DNA from: Trichococcus patagoniensis
GTDB lineage: Bacteria > Bacillota > Bacilli > Lactobacillales > Aerococcaceae
DNA length: 61,664 nt
Assembly (NCBI RefSeq): GCF_003051085.1
Contig: NZ_QAOM01000019.1
Span: 1 to 61,664, forward strand
Reading direction: 5' to 3'
Shown here piece by piece: positions 29,760 through 38,547 of the stretch. The stretch's first letter is position 1; each line of letters begins with the position of its first letter. Made by a program: the position numbers and the translations under genes. The notes beneath the pieces are model-generated. The model had not been told where the DNA came from, searched no databases, and saw only the letters and a list, made by a program, of their open reading frames with translations.

Positions 29760-31045
29760 TTTCCTCTATACTTTGCGTATAGAAAGGGATGATCTGAGAT
29801 GATGCTGACTAAGAAGGTCCGTTTGATTGTGACAGATGAAACTTCCAAACTCTACCAAGCGGCGGGCGTTGCTCGCTGGGCCTACAACTACACGATCCGG
29901 ATGCAGGAAATGAATCACCGCTTCGGCGGGACATTCATCAACGACAATGAGCTGCGCAAGCACATCACCAAGATGAAGAAGCGCAAGAAATATGCTTGGC
30001 TGAACGACGTGTCCAACAATGTCGTCAAACAAGCGGTCAAGGATGCCTGCAAAGCCTACAAAGCCTTCTTCAATGGGCAAGCTCAGCATCCCCGGTTCAA
30101 GACCAAACGCCGCTCCACGCCGAGTTTCTACAATGACTGCGGCAAGCTGAAAGTGAAAGGCAATCGCGTCCTGTTGGAGAAAATCGGTTGGGTGAAGACC
30201 AACGAACCGTTGCCCGTGGACTGCAAATACTACAACCCGCGTATCAAGTTCGACGGTAAATATTGGTATCTGACGGTCGGCGTCGAAGTGACTCCGAAAA
30301 TCGTCGAATTGGACGATCGGATTGTTGGGGTGGATGTCGGTGTCAAGGAGTTGGCTGTCACCTCCGATGGCATCTTTTACAACAATATCAACAAAACAGC
30401 CTCCGTGAGGAAAGCGGAGAAACGCCTCAAGAGATTGCAGCGGCGTGCAAGCAGAAAATACAAGAAAGGAACGCCTAAATCTAAACATCTCCTAAAACTA
30501 GAAGCTAAAATCCGAAAGCAACACAGACGCTTAGCCAACATCCGAACCAATCATGTCCATCAAGCAACGGCGGAGATCGTGAAATCCAAACCCTCCCGCA
30601 TTGTGGTGGAAACGCTGAACATCCGCGGCATGATGAAGAACAAGCATTTGGCTAAGGCGGTCGCAAATCAGAAACTCTTTTTCTTCAAACAATGCCTGCA
30701 ATACAAATGCGAACTGCATGGCATTGAATTTGTGGAAGCGGACCAATGGTTCCCGAGCTCCAAGTTGTGCAACAACTGCGGAACGCTCAAAAAGGACCTG
30801 AAACGCAGTGACAGAATTTACCACTGCGCGTGCGGTCACCATTGCGACAGGGATCTGAACGCAAGCTACAATCTGAGGGATTACCAAGCAGTCTAATGGT
30901 AGCTCGGATATGTACGATTCGTTGCATCGGAATTTACGCCCTCGGAGTGCTGCAACAAACGAAAGTAGTCCGTCAGGACCAAATCGGGCACGAAGAACAG
31001 GGAAGCAAACATAAACTAGTTTTAGTTAGATTTATGGCAACGAAA
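29760..31045 (+). mobile_element. IS1341-type element (tnpB only), approximate limits
   Basis: The element carries tnpB with no tnpA. A small hairpin CTATAC/GTATAG lies at 29765-29782 ahead of the gene. The 150 bp after tnpB is non-coding and would hold the 3' part of the guide (omega) RNA and the right end. Exact ends cannot be fixed from one copy; the right end probably lies close to TTTATGGC at about 31031-31038. Confidence 0.5.
29799..30896 (+). CDS. tnpB: TnpB, RNA-guided nuclease of IS200/IS605 family
   Basis: This 365-residue TnpB has a complete RuvC site: D179 in GVDVGVKELA, E271 in VVETLNIRG, and DRDLNAS at 350-356. The zinc finger is intact, with CNNCG at 324-328 and CACG at 343-346. 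TnpB proteins cut DNA next to a short motif under guidance of an RNA made from the element's right end and help keep the element at donor sites. AAAGGGA lies 9 bp before the start. No tnpA accompanies it, so it moves only if helped in trans. Confidence 0.92.
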   Translation: MMLTKKVRLIVTDETSKLYQAAGVARWAYNYTIRMQEMNHRFGGTFINDNELRKHITKMKKRKKYAWLNDVSNNVVKQAVKDACKAYKAFFNGQAQHPRFKTKRRSTPSFYNDCGKLKVKGNRVLLEKIGWVKTNEPLPVDCKYYNPRIKFDGKYWYLTVGVEVTPKIVELDDRIVGVDVGVKELAVTSDGIFYNNINKTASVRKAEKRLKRLQRRASRKYKKGTPKSKHLLKLEAKIRKQHRRLANIRTNHVHQATAEIVKSKPSRIVVETLNIRGMMKNKHLAKAVANQKLFFFKQCLQYKCELHGIEFVEADQWFPSSKLCNNCGTLKKDLKRSDRIYHCACGHHCDRDLNASYNLRDYQAV

Positions 31046-31070
31046 TACTATGTCACCGTCAGCTGAAATC

Positions 31071-32237
31071 ATGGATTTTGAATTCTATAATCCTGTCCGG
31101 ATCGCGTTCGGACGGGATCAGGTCAAAAAAATCGACAAGTTTGTGCCTAAAGATGCAAAAGTATTGATTACCTATGGAGGCGGCAGCGCCAAACGCTCAG
31201 GCACCTTCGACCGTGTCGTGGAGGCTCTGGGCGACAGGGAATGGGGCGAGTTCGGCGGCATTCCGGCGAATCCGGTCTTTGAATACCTCATGGATGCTGT
31301 GGAGAAAATCAAAACGGAAGGCTTCACTTTCCTGATTGCCGTGGGTGGCGGATCGGTCATCGACGGAACGAAATTCATCGCGGCCGCCAGCCTGTTCGAA
31401 GGCAATCCAATCGACATCTTCGCAAGCGGTGTCGGCAAAGGGCTGCCGGTCGAAAAGGCGATGCCTTTCGGGACAGTGTTGACGATTCCGGCGACTTCCT
31501 CGGAAATGAACCCGATCACCGTAGTCAGCTTTGAGGAACTGCAGGCAAAGGTGAGCATCAAAAATGAGTATCTGTTCCCGACTTTTTCGATTCTGGAACC
31601 CGAATTGACTTACACTTTGCCGAAGAGGCAATTGGCGAACGGCCTCTCCGATTCCTTTGTCCATGTCATGGAGAACTACTTGACCTATCCGGTCGGTGCG
31701 AAACTGCAGGATCGCTGGTCCGAAGGCATCCTGCACACGTTCATCGAAATCGGCCAGGAAGTCCTGGCGGATGAAGAAATAGATTACAACACGCGGGCGA
31801 ACTTCATGTGGACAGTGACCAACGGCTTCAACGGATTCACGGCTTCCGGCGTACCGGGAGATTGGTCCAGCCATGCCTTGGGCTACGAAATCACCGCTTT
31901 GAACGGGACCGATCATGCCCGTACGCTTTCGGTCATTCTGCCTGCTACCATGAAAGTGCGCAAAAAGGAAAAATGGGATAAGCTACTTCAGTACGCAGAG
32001 CGCGTTTGGGGCGCCGATGCCGGCGATGAAGAGGCGCGGATCGATTTTGGCATCCACAAAACAGAGGAATTCTTTCGTTCGTTGGAAATGCCGACCCGAT
32101 TCAGTGAAATCGGCATCGAAGCAACGGACATCGACTATATGGTCGAGCAACTGGCAGTCCACAAGCGCGACCGCCTTTCGGAACGCGCTGACCAGACTTT
32201 GGATATCAGCCGAAAAATCTACGAAATGGCTTTATAG
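31071..32237 (+). CDS. Iron-containing alcohol dehydrogenase, YqhD-like
   Basis: This 388-residue group III dehydrogenase closely follows E. coli YqhD (NADPH-dependent aldehyde reductase). It has an N-terminal YNPVRIAFG, the GGGSVIDGTKFIAAA dinucleotide motif, and metal ligands in LSDSFVHVMENY (Asp, His), WSSHALG and GTDHART. It likely reduces toxic or fermentative aldehydes. The start at 31071 gives the full family N-terminus, but no ribosome site precedes it. The TnpB element ends within about 40 bp, so the native 5' region may have been replaced. Confidence 0.88.
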   Translation: MDFEFYNPVRIAFGRDQVKKIDKFVPKDAKVLITYGGGSAKRSGTFDRVVEALGDREWGEFGGIPANPVFEYLMDAVEKIKTEGFTFLIAVGGGSVIDGTKFIAAASLFEGNPIDIFASGVGKGLPVEKAMPFGTVLTIPATSSEMNPITVVSFEELQAKVSIKNEYLFPTFSILEPELTYTLPKRQLANGLSDSFVHVMENYLTYPVGAKLQDRWSEGILHTFIEIGQEVLADEEIDYNTRANFMWTVTNGFNGFTASGVPGDWSSHALGYEITALNGTDHARTLSVILPATMKVRKKEKWDKLLQYAERVWGADAGDEEARIDFGIHKTEEFFRSLEMPTRFSEIGIEATDIDYMVEQLAVHKRDRLSERADQTLDISRKIYEMAL

Positions 32238-32293
32238 GTGTTGAACAGACAAAAAGCCTGGGCTGTACCGGAATTGGATTGATGCTGAAATAA

Positions 32294-32421
32294 CCCGCCA
32301 AAACCACCTTAATGGGGAAAATTAGTTGAAATCGCACTCAGAAAACCTGCCGAAACCACTTTGGCGGGGAAAGACGTCCGTGGAAAACGCGAGATTCCCC
32401 GTCAAAACCATTTTGGCGGGG
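32294..32421. repeat. Inverted-repeat ladder E (CCCGCCAAA/TTTGGCGGG type)
   Basis: Units at 32294-32317, 32346-32369 and 32398-32421 are exactly 52 bp apart. Arms are variants of CCCGCCAAA with TTGGCGGGG, and the loop ACCA is kept. The last unit is the most perfect. It lies between convergent genes, just before the 48-bp palindrome. Confidence 0.85.
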
Positions 32422-32477
32422 AATCTCGCCACGATCTCGAACCCCGGACCAAATAACCAGACAATGATTCCACAGAA

Positions 32478-32525
32478 CGCGAAAAGACTGGGCTGGCTCA
32501 ATTGAGCCAGCCCAGTCTTTTCGCG
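32478..32525. terminator. 48-bp perfect palindrome, likely bidirectional terminator
   Basis: The sequence CGCGAAAAGACTGG... reads identically on both strands over 48 bp with centre CTCAATTGAG and no loop. It lies between the convergent dehydrogenase and HD-hydrolase genes, 6 bp from the latter's stop. Each strand carries CTTTT at the stem end, so it can stop transcription from both sides. Confidence 0.8.
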
Positions 32526-32530
32526 GTTTT

Positions 32531-33151
32531 TCAGTGGCCATCCCACTCGGAATGGAAGTCCTTCAGGAACTGTTCCATCCGCTCGTGGCGGGCGAGCGCT
32601 TTTTGTTTGCCGGCTTCCGTGTGCATGCCGTCCTTCAGCAGGAGCAATTTTTCGTGGAAATGGCCGATTGTATCGCTGTCCGGATCATCGCTGTGCTCGG
32701 GAACATAAAGCGGCCGGTCTTTGTGCCCGCCGTAGGCAAATGCGCGCGCGATGCCGATGGCGCCGATGGCATCCAAGCGGTCGGCGTCCTGCACGATCCG
32801 GCCTTCGATCGTTTCCAACACATGCTTGTTTTTCCCTTGCTTGAAGGACATGTTGTTCACAATGTAGATGACCTGGTCAATGACGGAATCACTTAACTCG
32901 AAAGGCCGGAGGATGTCGGTGATGATGGCTTCGCGGTCGGCATCGGTGTAGCCGAATTTGTGGTCGGCGACATCATGGAGAAGAGCCACCAAGCCGATGA
33001 TGAGCCGATTGCCGTTTCCTTCCGCTTCAGCGATGTCCATGGACGTGTTGTAGACCCGCAGCGTATGCCACCAATCATGCCCCGTAGCTTCGTTCCTCAA
33101 CTTGTCCGCGACGATATGTTTCACATCTTCGATAATGATTTCATTGCGCAT
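32531..33151 (-). CDS. HD-domain phosphohydrolase
   Basis: This 206-residue metal-dependent hydrolase of the YedJ/YpgQ type has GHDWWHTLRVY (His and His), LLHDVADHK (HD motif) and DADRLDAIGAIGIAR (Asp), the usual order of metal ligands. Such proteins hydrolyse nucleotides or related phosphate esters. ATG at 33151 follows AGAGGTG by 8 bp; upstream in-frame ATGs are rejected. A 37-bp gap separates it from the YaiI gene upstream, so the two may form an operon. Confidence 0.87.
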   Translation of the reverse strand: MRNEIIIEDVKHIVADKLRNEATGHDWWHTLRVYNTSMDIAEAEGNGNRLIIGLVALLHDVADHKFGYTDADREAIITDILRPFELSDSVIDQVIYIVNNMSFKQGKNKHVLETIEGRIVQDADRLDAIGAIGIARAFAYGGHKDRPLYVPEHSDDPDSDTIGHFHEKLLLLKDGMHTEAGKQKALARHERMEQFLKDFHSEWDGH

Positions 33152-33188
33152 CCTGATGCACCTCTTTCTTGATTCTGTTAGGATTCCA

Positions 33189-33632
33189 TTAGGTTTCTTG
33201 CAGCTTGGAAATGAGCAGTTTCCGGAATGCATGCCGGTCAGCATCCGTAAATGGCTTCGGACCTTTCGTGCGTTTGCCGCTTTTGCGGACCATCGCGCTC
33301 ATGTAGCGGTCCTCAAGCAGCCGTTCCATATTGCTGTTGTCATAGGCGAAACCTTTATGATGGAGCACGGTCAGCCCCTTCGGTAAAGCGAGAGAGGCCA
33401 AGCCATAGTCCTGCGTAACAAGCAGATCGCCTCGGTGCGCGAGCTGGATGATCTTGAAATCGGCTGCGTCCGCTCCGGAATCGACGTATACGGTATTCAC
33501 ACCAGCAGGGAGCGGGGCATTGGAATAGTGGGCAAAGCTGGTGACGATCGTGACCGGTATATCGCGTTTGATGGCTTCTTCGATGATGATGTCTTTTACG
33601 GGACAAGCATCCCCGTCGATCAGTATGTTCAT
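33189..33632 (-). CDS. YaiI/YqxD family protein (UPF0178, DUF188)
   Basis: This 147-residue protein has the PIN-like family pattern [13 protein letters not shown] at the N-terminus, [12 protein letters not shown] and [14 protein letters not shown] in the middle, and a basic C-terminus. It is predicted to be a nuclease-fold protein, but no function is established. The start at 33632 has GAGG about 10 bp upstream. Confidence 0.9.
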   Translation of the reverse strand: MNILIDGDACPVKDIIIEEAIKRDIPVTIVTSFAHYSNAPLPAGVNTVYVDSGADAADFKIIQLAHRGDLLVTQDYGLASLALPKGLTVLHHKGFAYDNSNMERLLEDRYMSAMVRKSGKRTKGPKPFTDADRHAFRKLLISKLQET

Positions 33633-33691
33633 TTAGCGCCTCGATTCTATTTCTTTCTGATTCCATTTTACCAAAAAACGGCGCGGATTTC

Positions 33692-33868
33692 TTGATGATG
33701 TGTGTGCTTAGTCGGAGAAACGAAAAAAATGTTACCGGCAACTCCGGCCAAGAGCGGTTGGCCGGAGTTAAGAGTGAAGTTCCACCGCTGACTCCGACCA
33801 GAAGCGGTTGACCGGAGTAGAGCGCATCTTTGCATCCTCAGCTCCGGCGAAGACCGGCTTCACCGGAG
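33692..33868. repeat. Inverted-repeat ladder F (CTCCG/CGGAG type)
   Basis: Units at 33742-33767, 33792-33817 and 33842-33868 are exactly 50 bp apart; a lone right arm GTCGGAG ends at 33717 where a fourth would end. Arms covary: CTCCGGCCA with TTGGCCGGAG, and CTCCGACCA with TTGACCGGAG. It lies downstream of thrC and upstream of the YaiI gene. Confidence 0.85.
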
Positions 33869-33897
33869 CACAGAACGAAACACCGCCCAAAGCGCAC

Positions 33898-33935
33898 AAA
33901 AAGCCGACGACCGGAAAATGTTCCGGTCGTCGGCT
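33898..33935 (-). terminator. thrC terminator
   Basis: AGCCGACGACCGGAA (33902-33916) pairs with TTCCGGTCGTCGGCT (33921-33935), 15 bp, followed on the minus strand by T5. It lies 20 bp after the thrC stop. Confidence 0.9.
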
Positions 33936-33954
33936 AAGCTTTAAACATTTACAA

Positions 33955-35442
33955 TCAATTCAAACCCAAAATAGTTTCGACGCTCTGCTGCATTTCGTCG
34001 GAAGCGACAACGGTGTTGTGGCGAACTTCCGCATGCAATAATTCTTCGATTGCTGCTGGGAAAGCGACTCCGCTCAATTCTCTCAGGCGGTCCAACATTT
34101 CCTCCATGGAATCATCTGAAAACTCAGGATCGATGGCATTCAGGACGGCTTGCGGGAATTTATAAGGGCTAGCAGTCGACGCGATGATGATTGGTGTGTG
34201 ATCATCGGTTTCGGCCACATAAGCGTTGGCAACATGCGCCGCCACAGCCGTATGCGGATCGATGACATAGCCATCAGCATGGTAAAGTGCAGCAATCTGT
34301 GCCGTCACTTCTTCTTCCTTCGCGTAGTCCGCGTAGAAGTCTTTCGCTTTTTCCTGCATCGCTTCCGTCACTTCGTAGCGACCGATTTCCTTCAAGTCGT
34401 TCATGAAAGTTTGGACAGCTTCCGCGCTTTCGTCGGCCATCAGATACAGCAGGCGTTCCAGGTTGCTGGAAACCAGGATATCCATCGATGGGGATGTCGT
34501 CAAAATGAAGTCGCGGTTGCGGTCATAAGCGCCGGTCTCGAAGAAATCGACCAGGACTTTGTTTTCGTTTGAAGCGATGATCAATTTTTGGATCGGCAAG
34601 CCCATTTGTTTCGCGAAGTAGGCAGCCAGGATATTCCCGAAGTTGCCGGTAGGGACAACGACGTTCATCGGTTCGCCAGCAGCGATAGCGCCTTGTTTTA
34701 CCATTTGGCCGTAAGCATAGACATAGTAGACCACTTGCGGGATCAGACGGCCGATGTTGATGGAGTTGGCGGAGGAGAATTGGAATCCTGCTGCATCCAA
34801 ACGTGCCGCCAAGTCTGCGTTTCCGAACATGTTTTTGACGTTCGTCTGGGCATCATCGAAGTTTCCGTCGATGGCAACGACAGAAGTGTTAGCGCCTTTT
34901 TGCGTCACCATCTGTTTTTCCTGTATGGCGCTGACGCCGTTTTTTGGGTAGAACACGATGATGCGCGTGTTCGGCACATCCGCAAATCCGTCAAGCGCCG
35001 CTTTGCCGGTATCGCCGGAAGTAGCTGTCAGGATCACGATTTCTTTTGTGCTGCCGTTCTTTTTGGCGGAAGTCGTCATCAAGTGCGGTAGGATCGAAAG
35101 GGCCATGTCCTTGAACGCGATGGTCGGTCCATGGAATAATTCCAGGTAGTGGTTTCCGCCGGCTTTCACCAACGGGACGATGCTGGAGTCGTCAAATTTG
35201 TCATCGTAGGCAGCGTTGACGCAATGTTTCAATTCTTCTTCAGTGAAGTCGTCAAAAAATTTCTGCATCACTTCGTAGGCTAATTCTTGGTAAGTCATGT
35301 CGGCTAGGCGATCCAATGCGATGTCCAAAGCCGGAATGTGATCGGGTACGTACAATCCGCCGTCTGGCGCTATCCCTTGTAATATTGCTTGTGAAGCCGT
35401 CAGTGTTTTTTCTGCATTTCGTGTGCTGTGATAGGTCGTCAC
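33955..35442 (-). CDS. thrC: Threonine synthase
   Basis: This 495-residue PLP enzyme converts O-phosphohomoserine to threonine. It is the long type, with N-terminal YHSTRNAEKTLTASQAI and the PLP lysine in FHGPTIAFKDMAL, followed by ILTATSGDTGKAAL. The start is GTG at 35442 with GAGGAG 9 bp upstream. It stands alone, without hom or thrB nearby. Confidence 0.94.
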   Translation of the reverse strand: MTTYHSTRNAEKTLTASQAILQGIAPDGGLYVPDHIPALDIALDRLADMTYQELAYEVMQKFFDDFTEEELKHCVNAAYDDKFDDSSIVPLVKAGGNHYLELFHGPTIAFKDMALSILPHLMTTSAKKNGSTKEIVILTATSGDTGKAALDGFADVPNTRIIVFYPKNGVSAIQEKQMVTQKGANTSVVAIDGNFDDAQTNVKNMFGNADLAARLDAAGFQFSSANSINIGRLIPQVVYYVYAYGQMVKQGAIAAGEPMNVVVPTGNFGNILAAYFAKQMGLPIQKLIIASNENKVLVDFFETGAYDRNRDFILTTSPSMDILVSSNLERLLYLMADESAEAVQTFMNDLKEIGRYEVTEAMQEKAKDFYADYAKEEEVTAQIAALYHADGYVIDPHTAVAAHVANAYVAETDDHTPIIIASTASPYKFPQAVLNAIDPEFSDDSMEEMLDRLRELSGVAFPAAIEELLHAEVRHNTVVASDEMQQSVETILGLN

Positions 35443-35571
35443 GGATTCAGTCTCCTCTGCATTATTGTCATTTTTAAATTAAAAATTTCTCATAAAGAGT
35501 ATGCCACATTTTCGTTGAAAACTCAACAGCATATCGATGCAATTACCGTTCCGAAGCGCTTTTTTATGAAA

Positions 35572-35614
35572 AACCTCCCCAGGTTGATGAAAAGCTCAAC
35601 TCCCCGGGAAGGTC
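35572..35614 (-). terminator. Probable thiolase gene terminator
   Basis: On the minus strand an imperfect stem (CCTTCCC and GTTGA with TCAAC and GGGGAGG) is followed by TTTTT. It lies 10 bp after the thiolase stop. Confidence 0.55.
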
Positions 35615-35623
35615 CTGCTTTGA

Positions 35624-36805
35624 CTAAGGCCGTTCGATAATCATTGCGATGCCCATTCCGCCACCGATGCAAAGGGAGGCGAGACCGAGCTTAGTATCCG
35701 TCCGTTTCAGTGCATGCAACAAGGTAACCAAAATCCGTGATCCGGAAGCGCCGATGGGATGACCCAAAGCGATGGCGCCTCCGCTGATGTTGACTTTTTC
35801 CTCAGGCAAGCCCAAATTCCTGATTACGGCGATGCTCTGCGAAGCGAAGGCTTCATTCAATTCGAAGAGGTCGATGTCCTCCACGCGCAGCCCGGACTTG
35901 TCCAATACTTGGTGGATGGCGTAGTAAGGCGCGTAACCCATGATGGCAGGGTCGATACCGGTTTCGGCATAACCTTTGATTGTGGCCAGATAAGGGATGC
36001 CTTTCGCTTCGGCTTCCGACTTCGGCATCAGCACCAAGGCAGCCGCTCCGTCGTTGATCCCGGATGCGTTCCCGGCAGTCACCGTGCCGTTCTTTTGGAA
36101 GGCTGGCCTTAATTTGCCCAAACTCTCCATAGTGACATCTTTGCGGATATATTCATCATCATCCACCACCGTCTGCTGATCCCTGCGGTCTGTGAGGATG
36201 ACAGGCGCGATTTCTTCCTTGAAGTAGCCTGCATCTTGCGCGATGGCGGCTTTCTGTTGCGAGCGCAGCGCGAACGCGTCCTGTTGTTCGCGGCTGACCT
36301 GGAATCTTTCCGCTACCGTTTCGGCCGTGATGCCCATGTGCTGCTGGTCGAAGGCATCCGTCAGACCGTCGTGCACGAGGCTGTCGACGGCGCTGATATC
36401 GCCAAGTTTGCTGCCCCAACGTTGATTCGGCAACAAGTAGGGAGCCTGCGACATGCTTTCGGTGCCGCCGACGACCACCGTGCGGGCGTCGCCGAGACGG
36501 ATGGCTTGGCTCGCCAGGATGATCGCTTTCAATCCGGAGCCGCAGACTTCATTGATCGTCATGGCGGTTTTTTCGTAGGGGATTCCGGCAGCAACCGCGA
36601 TTTGGCGTGCCGTGTTCTGGCCGATGCCAGCCTGAAGGACATTTCCGAAAATGACGGAATCCACTTCTTCAGGGGCTAGACCAGCCCGATTCAACGCCGC
36701 TTCTGTGGCCGTTTTTCCCAGTCCGACTGCGCTACAATTTTTGAGGCTGCCTCCGAATGAACCGATTGGGGTTCTGGCAGCACTGACAATTACGACTTCT
36801 TCCAT
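35624..36805 (-). CDS. Acetyl-CoA C-acetyltransferase (thiolase)
   Basis: This 393-residue thiolase condenses two acetyl-CoA to acetoacetyl-CoA, step one of the mevalonate route. Catalytic motifs are NEVCGSGLKA (Cys about 88), GGAIALGHPIGASG (His) and CIGGGMG (second Cys). AGGAG lies 6 bp before the start. It is divergent from HMG-CoA synthase. In enterococci this activity is fused to HMG-CoA reductase (MvaE); here it is separate. Confidence 0.92.
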   Translation of the reverse strand: MEEVVIVSAARTPIGSFGGSLKNCSAVGLGKTATEAALNRAGLAPEEVDSVIFGNVLQAGIGQNTARQIAVAAGIPYEKTAMTINEVCGSGLKAIILASQAIRLGDARTVVVGGTESMSQAPYLLPNQRWGSKLGDISAVDSLVHDGLTDAFDQQHMGITAETVAERFQVSREQQDAFALRSQQKAAIAQDAGYFKEEIAPVILTDRRDQQTVVDDDEYIRKDVTMESLGKLRPAFQKNGTVTAGNASGINDGAAALVLMPKSEAEAKGIPYLATIKGYAETGIDPAIMGYAPYYAIHQVLDKSGLRVEDIDLFELNEAFASQSIAVIRNLGLPEEKVNISGGAIALGHPIGASGSRILVTLLHALKRTDTKLGLASLCIGGGMGIAMIIERP

Positions 36806-37065
36806 AGAATAGCTCCTTTTTTGTAATATTTTGGGTAGGGTTGGATACTTCGACCTTTGATGCTTCTTATTTTACGCGATGCAGTGCTGATAATGATATA
36901 AGAATTCGTAAAGAATTACAAATGAAAAGCAATTTTTGGATAAGCGTTTTGTAAGATATCTTTAATTTGAAAGGCCAACAGTTGTTTTTTTGACCGGTCT
37001 GGTCTATCATTTGGGATGACGAGCTTCAAATATGTTATAGATACAAACAGTAAGGGGTAATGGAT

Positions 37066-38238
37066 GTGAAGATTGGGATAGATAAGATTGGCTTTTATGC
37101 GCCGCACTTCTTTGTGGATATGGAAAAATTGGCGGAGGCCAGGGGAGTGGATCCGGCCAAGTATACAATCGGCATCGGGCAAGAAAAAATGGCGGTTGCC
37201 CCCATCACACAGGATGCGGTGACACTGGCGGCGAACGCCGCATTGCGGATTGTGGATAAGGAAGACTTGGAGAAAATTGATTTGGTCATTTTCGGGACGG
37301 AATCTGGGATCGACAATTCCAAATCAGGGGCCGTCTACGTGCACGATCTGCTGGGGATCCAGGAACATGCCCGCTGCATCGAATTGAAGCAAGCGTGCTA
37401 CGCAGCGACTGCCGGCATCCAATTGGCGAAAGGGCATGTCGCTTTGAATCCGGAAAGCCGGGTTTTGGTGCTCGGGTCGGACATTTCCCGCTACGGAATC
37501 GGCACGGCCGGTGAAGTGACGCAAGGTGCCGGCGCTGTGGCCATGATCATCCGTGCGGAACCGCGCATCCTCGTATTGGAGAATGAGAACAGCTATCTGA
37601 CTGCCGATGTGATGGATTTTTGGAGACCCATCTATTCGGAAATGGCTTTTGTCGATGGAAAATATTCGAATGAGCAATACATTTCGTTCTTCATAAATGC
37701 CTGGGAAGATTTCAAAGCGAAGTATGGTGCCACGTTGGCGGATTTTGAAGCCATCTGTTTCCATCTGCCTTACACGAAGATGGGCATGAAAGCTTTGCGC
37801 GAAGTGCTTGATCAGGGTTCCGAAGTGGACCGCGACCGTCTGACGGCACATTACCAAACCAGCACGATCTACAACAGGATCGTCGGCAACATCTACACGG
37901 GTTCGTTGTACCTGAGCCTGTTGTCTTTGTTGGAGCTTTCCGACGACCTGAAGGCGGGCGACAAAATCGGCCTCTTCAGTTACGGATCCGGCGCGGTCGG
38001 CGAGTTCTTCACGGGTACGCTGCAGGAAGGTTTCAAAGCGGTTTTGGCAGCTGCCGAGCACGGTAAGATGTTCGCCGGCCGCAAAGAAGTGACCGTCAAA
38101 GAATATGAAGAGCTCTTTTCGCATGTTTTGCCGGTCGATGGCTCAAACATCGAGCTGGATGTGGACGCGGATCCCGCGACCATCTGCATCGAAGGGATGG
38201 AAGACAACAAACGCATCTATCTGAACAAAACCCGATGA
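37066..38238 (+). CDS. mvaS: Hydroxymethylglutaryl-CoA synthase
   Basis: This 390-residue enzyme joins acetyl-CoA and acetoacetyl-CoA to HMG-CoA. Catalytic residues are visible in FGTESGIDNSKS (Glu), LKQACYAATAG (Cys) and FHLPYTKMG (His). GTG at 37066 is chosen over ATG at 37060: AAGGGG lies 8 bp from the GTG but only 2 bp from the ATG, and the resulting KIGIDKIGFYAP start matches the family. It ends convergent with HMG-CoA reductase. Confidence 0.93.
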   Translation: MKIGIDKIGFYAPHFFVDMEKLAEARGVDPAKYTIGIGQEKMAVAPITQDAVTLAANAALRIVDKEDLEKIDLVIFGTESGIDNSKSGAVYVHDLLGIQEHARCIELKQACYAATAGIQLAKGHVALNPESRVLVLGSDISRYGIGTAGEVTQGAGAVAMIIRAEPRILVLENENSYLTADVMDFWRPIYSEMAFVDGKYSNEQYISFFINAWEDFKAKYGATLADFEAICFHLPYTKMGMKALREVLDQGSEVDRDRLTAHYQTSTIYNRIVGNIYTGSLYLSLLSLLELSDDLKAGDKIGLFSYGSGAVGEFFTGTLQEGFKAVLAAAEHGKMFAGRKEVTVKEYEELFSHVLPVDGSNIELDVDADPATICIEGMEDNKRIYLNKTR

Positions 38239-38250
38239 ATGTTAAATGAA

Positions 38251-38306
38251 AACAGCAAGCCGGCAGCCAGTATTCTGGTTGCCGGCTTGCTGTTTTGTTT
38301 TTTTGT
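38251..38306 (+). terminator. mvaS terminator
   Basis: AACAGCAAGCCGGCA (38251-38265) pairs with TGCCGGCTTGCTGTT (ends 38295), followed by T-rich sequence to 38304. Confidence 0.85.
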
Positions 38307-38336
38307 GTTTTCGGTGATGGTTCGAGCGTGCGATCG

Positions 38337-38513
38337 ATCATTCGAGTGAGCGTTCGCCGGAGAAAAATGGAGTTCAGCCTCGTCAACTCCGGTGAGCGGG
38401 TCTTCGCAGGAGGAAACCGGTATTCGGCTTCGTCAACTCCGGTGAGCGACTCTTCATCGGAGCAAACAGTGATCAATCCTAGTCAACTCCTACGAAGCAA
38501 GCTTTCACCGGAG
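38337..38513. repeat. Inverted-repeat ladder G (CTCCG/CGGAG type)
   Basis: Units start at about 38337 (degenerate left arm), 38387, 38437 and 38487, an exact 50-bp period. Spacers are 24 bp and three of them end in GTCAA. The last unit has CTCCTACGA opposite TTCACCGGAG, a partly broken pairing. It lies between convergent mvaS and mvaA. Confidence 0.87.
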
Positions 38514-38547
38514 CTGGCGGCCAACCCGGCCAACCCGGGTTGGCTGA

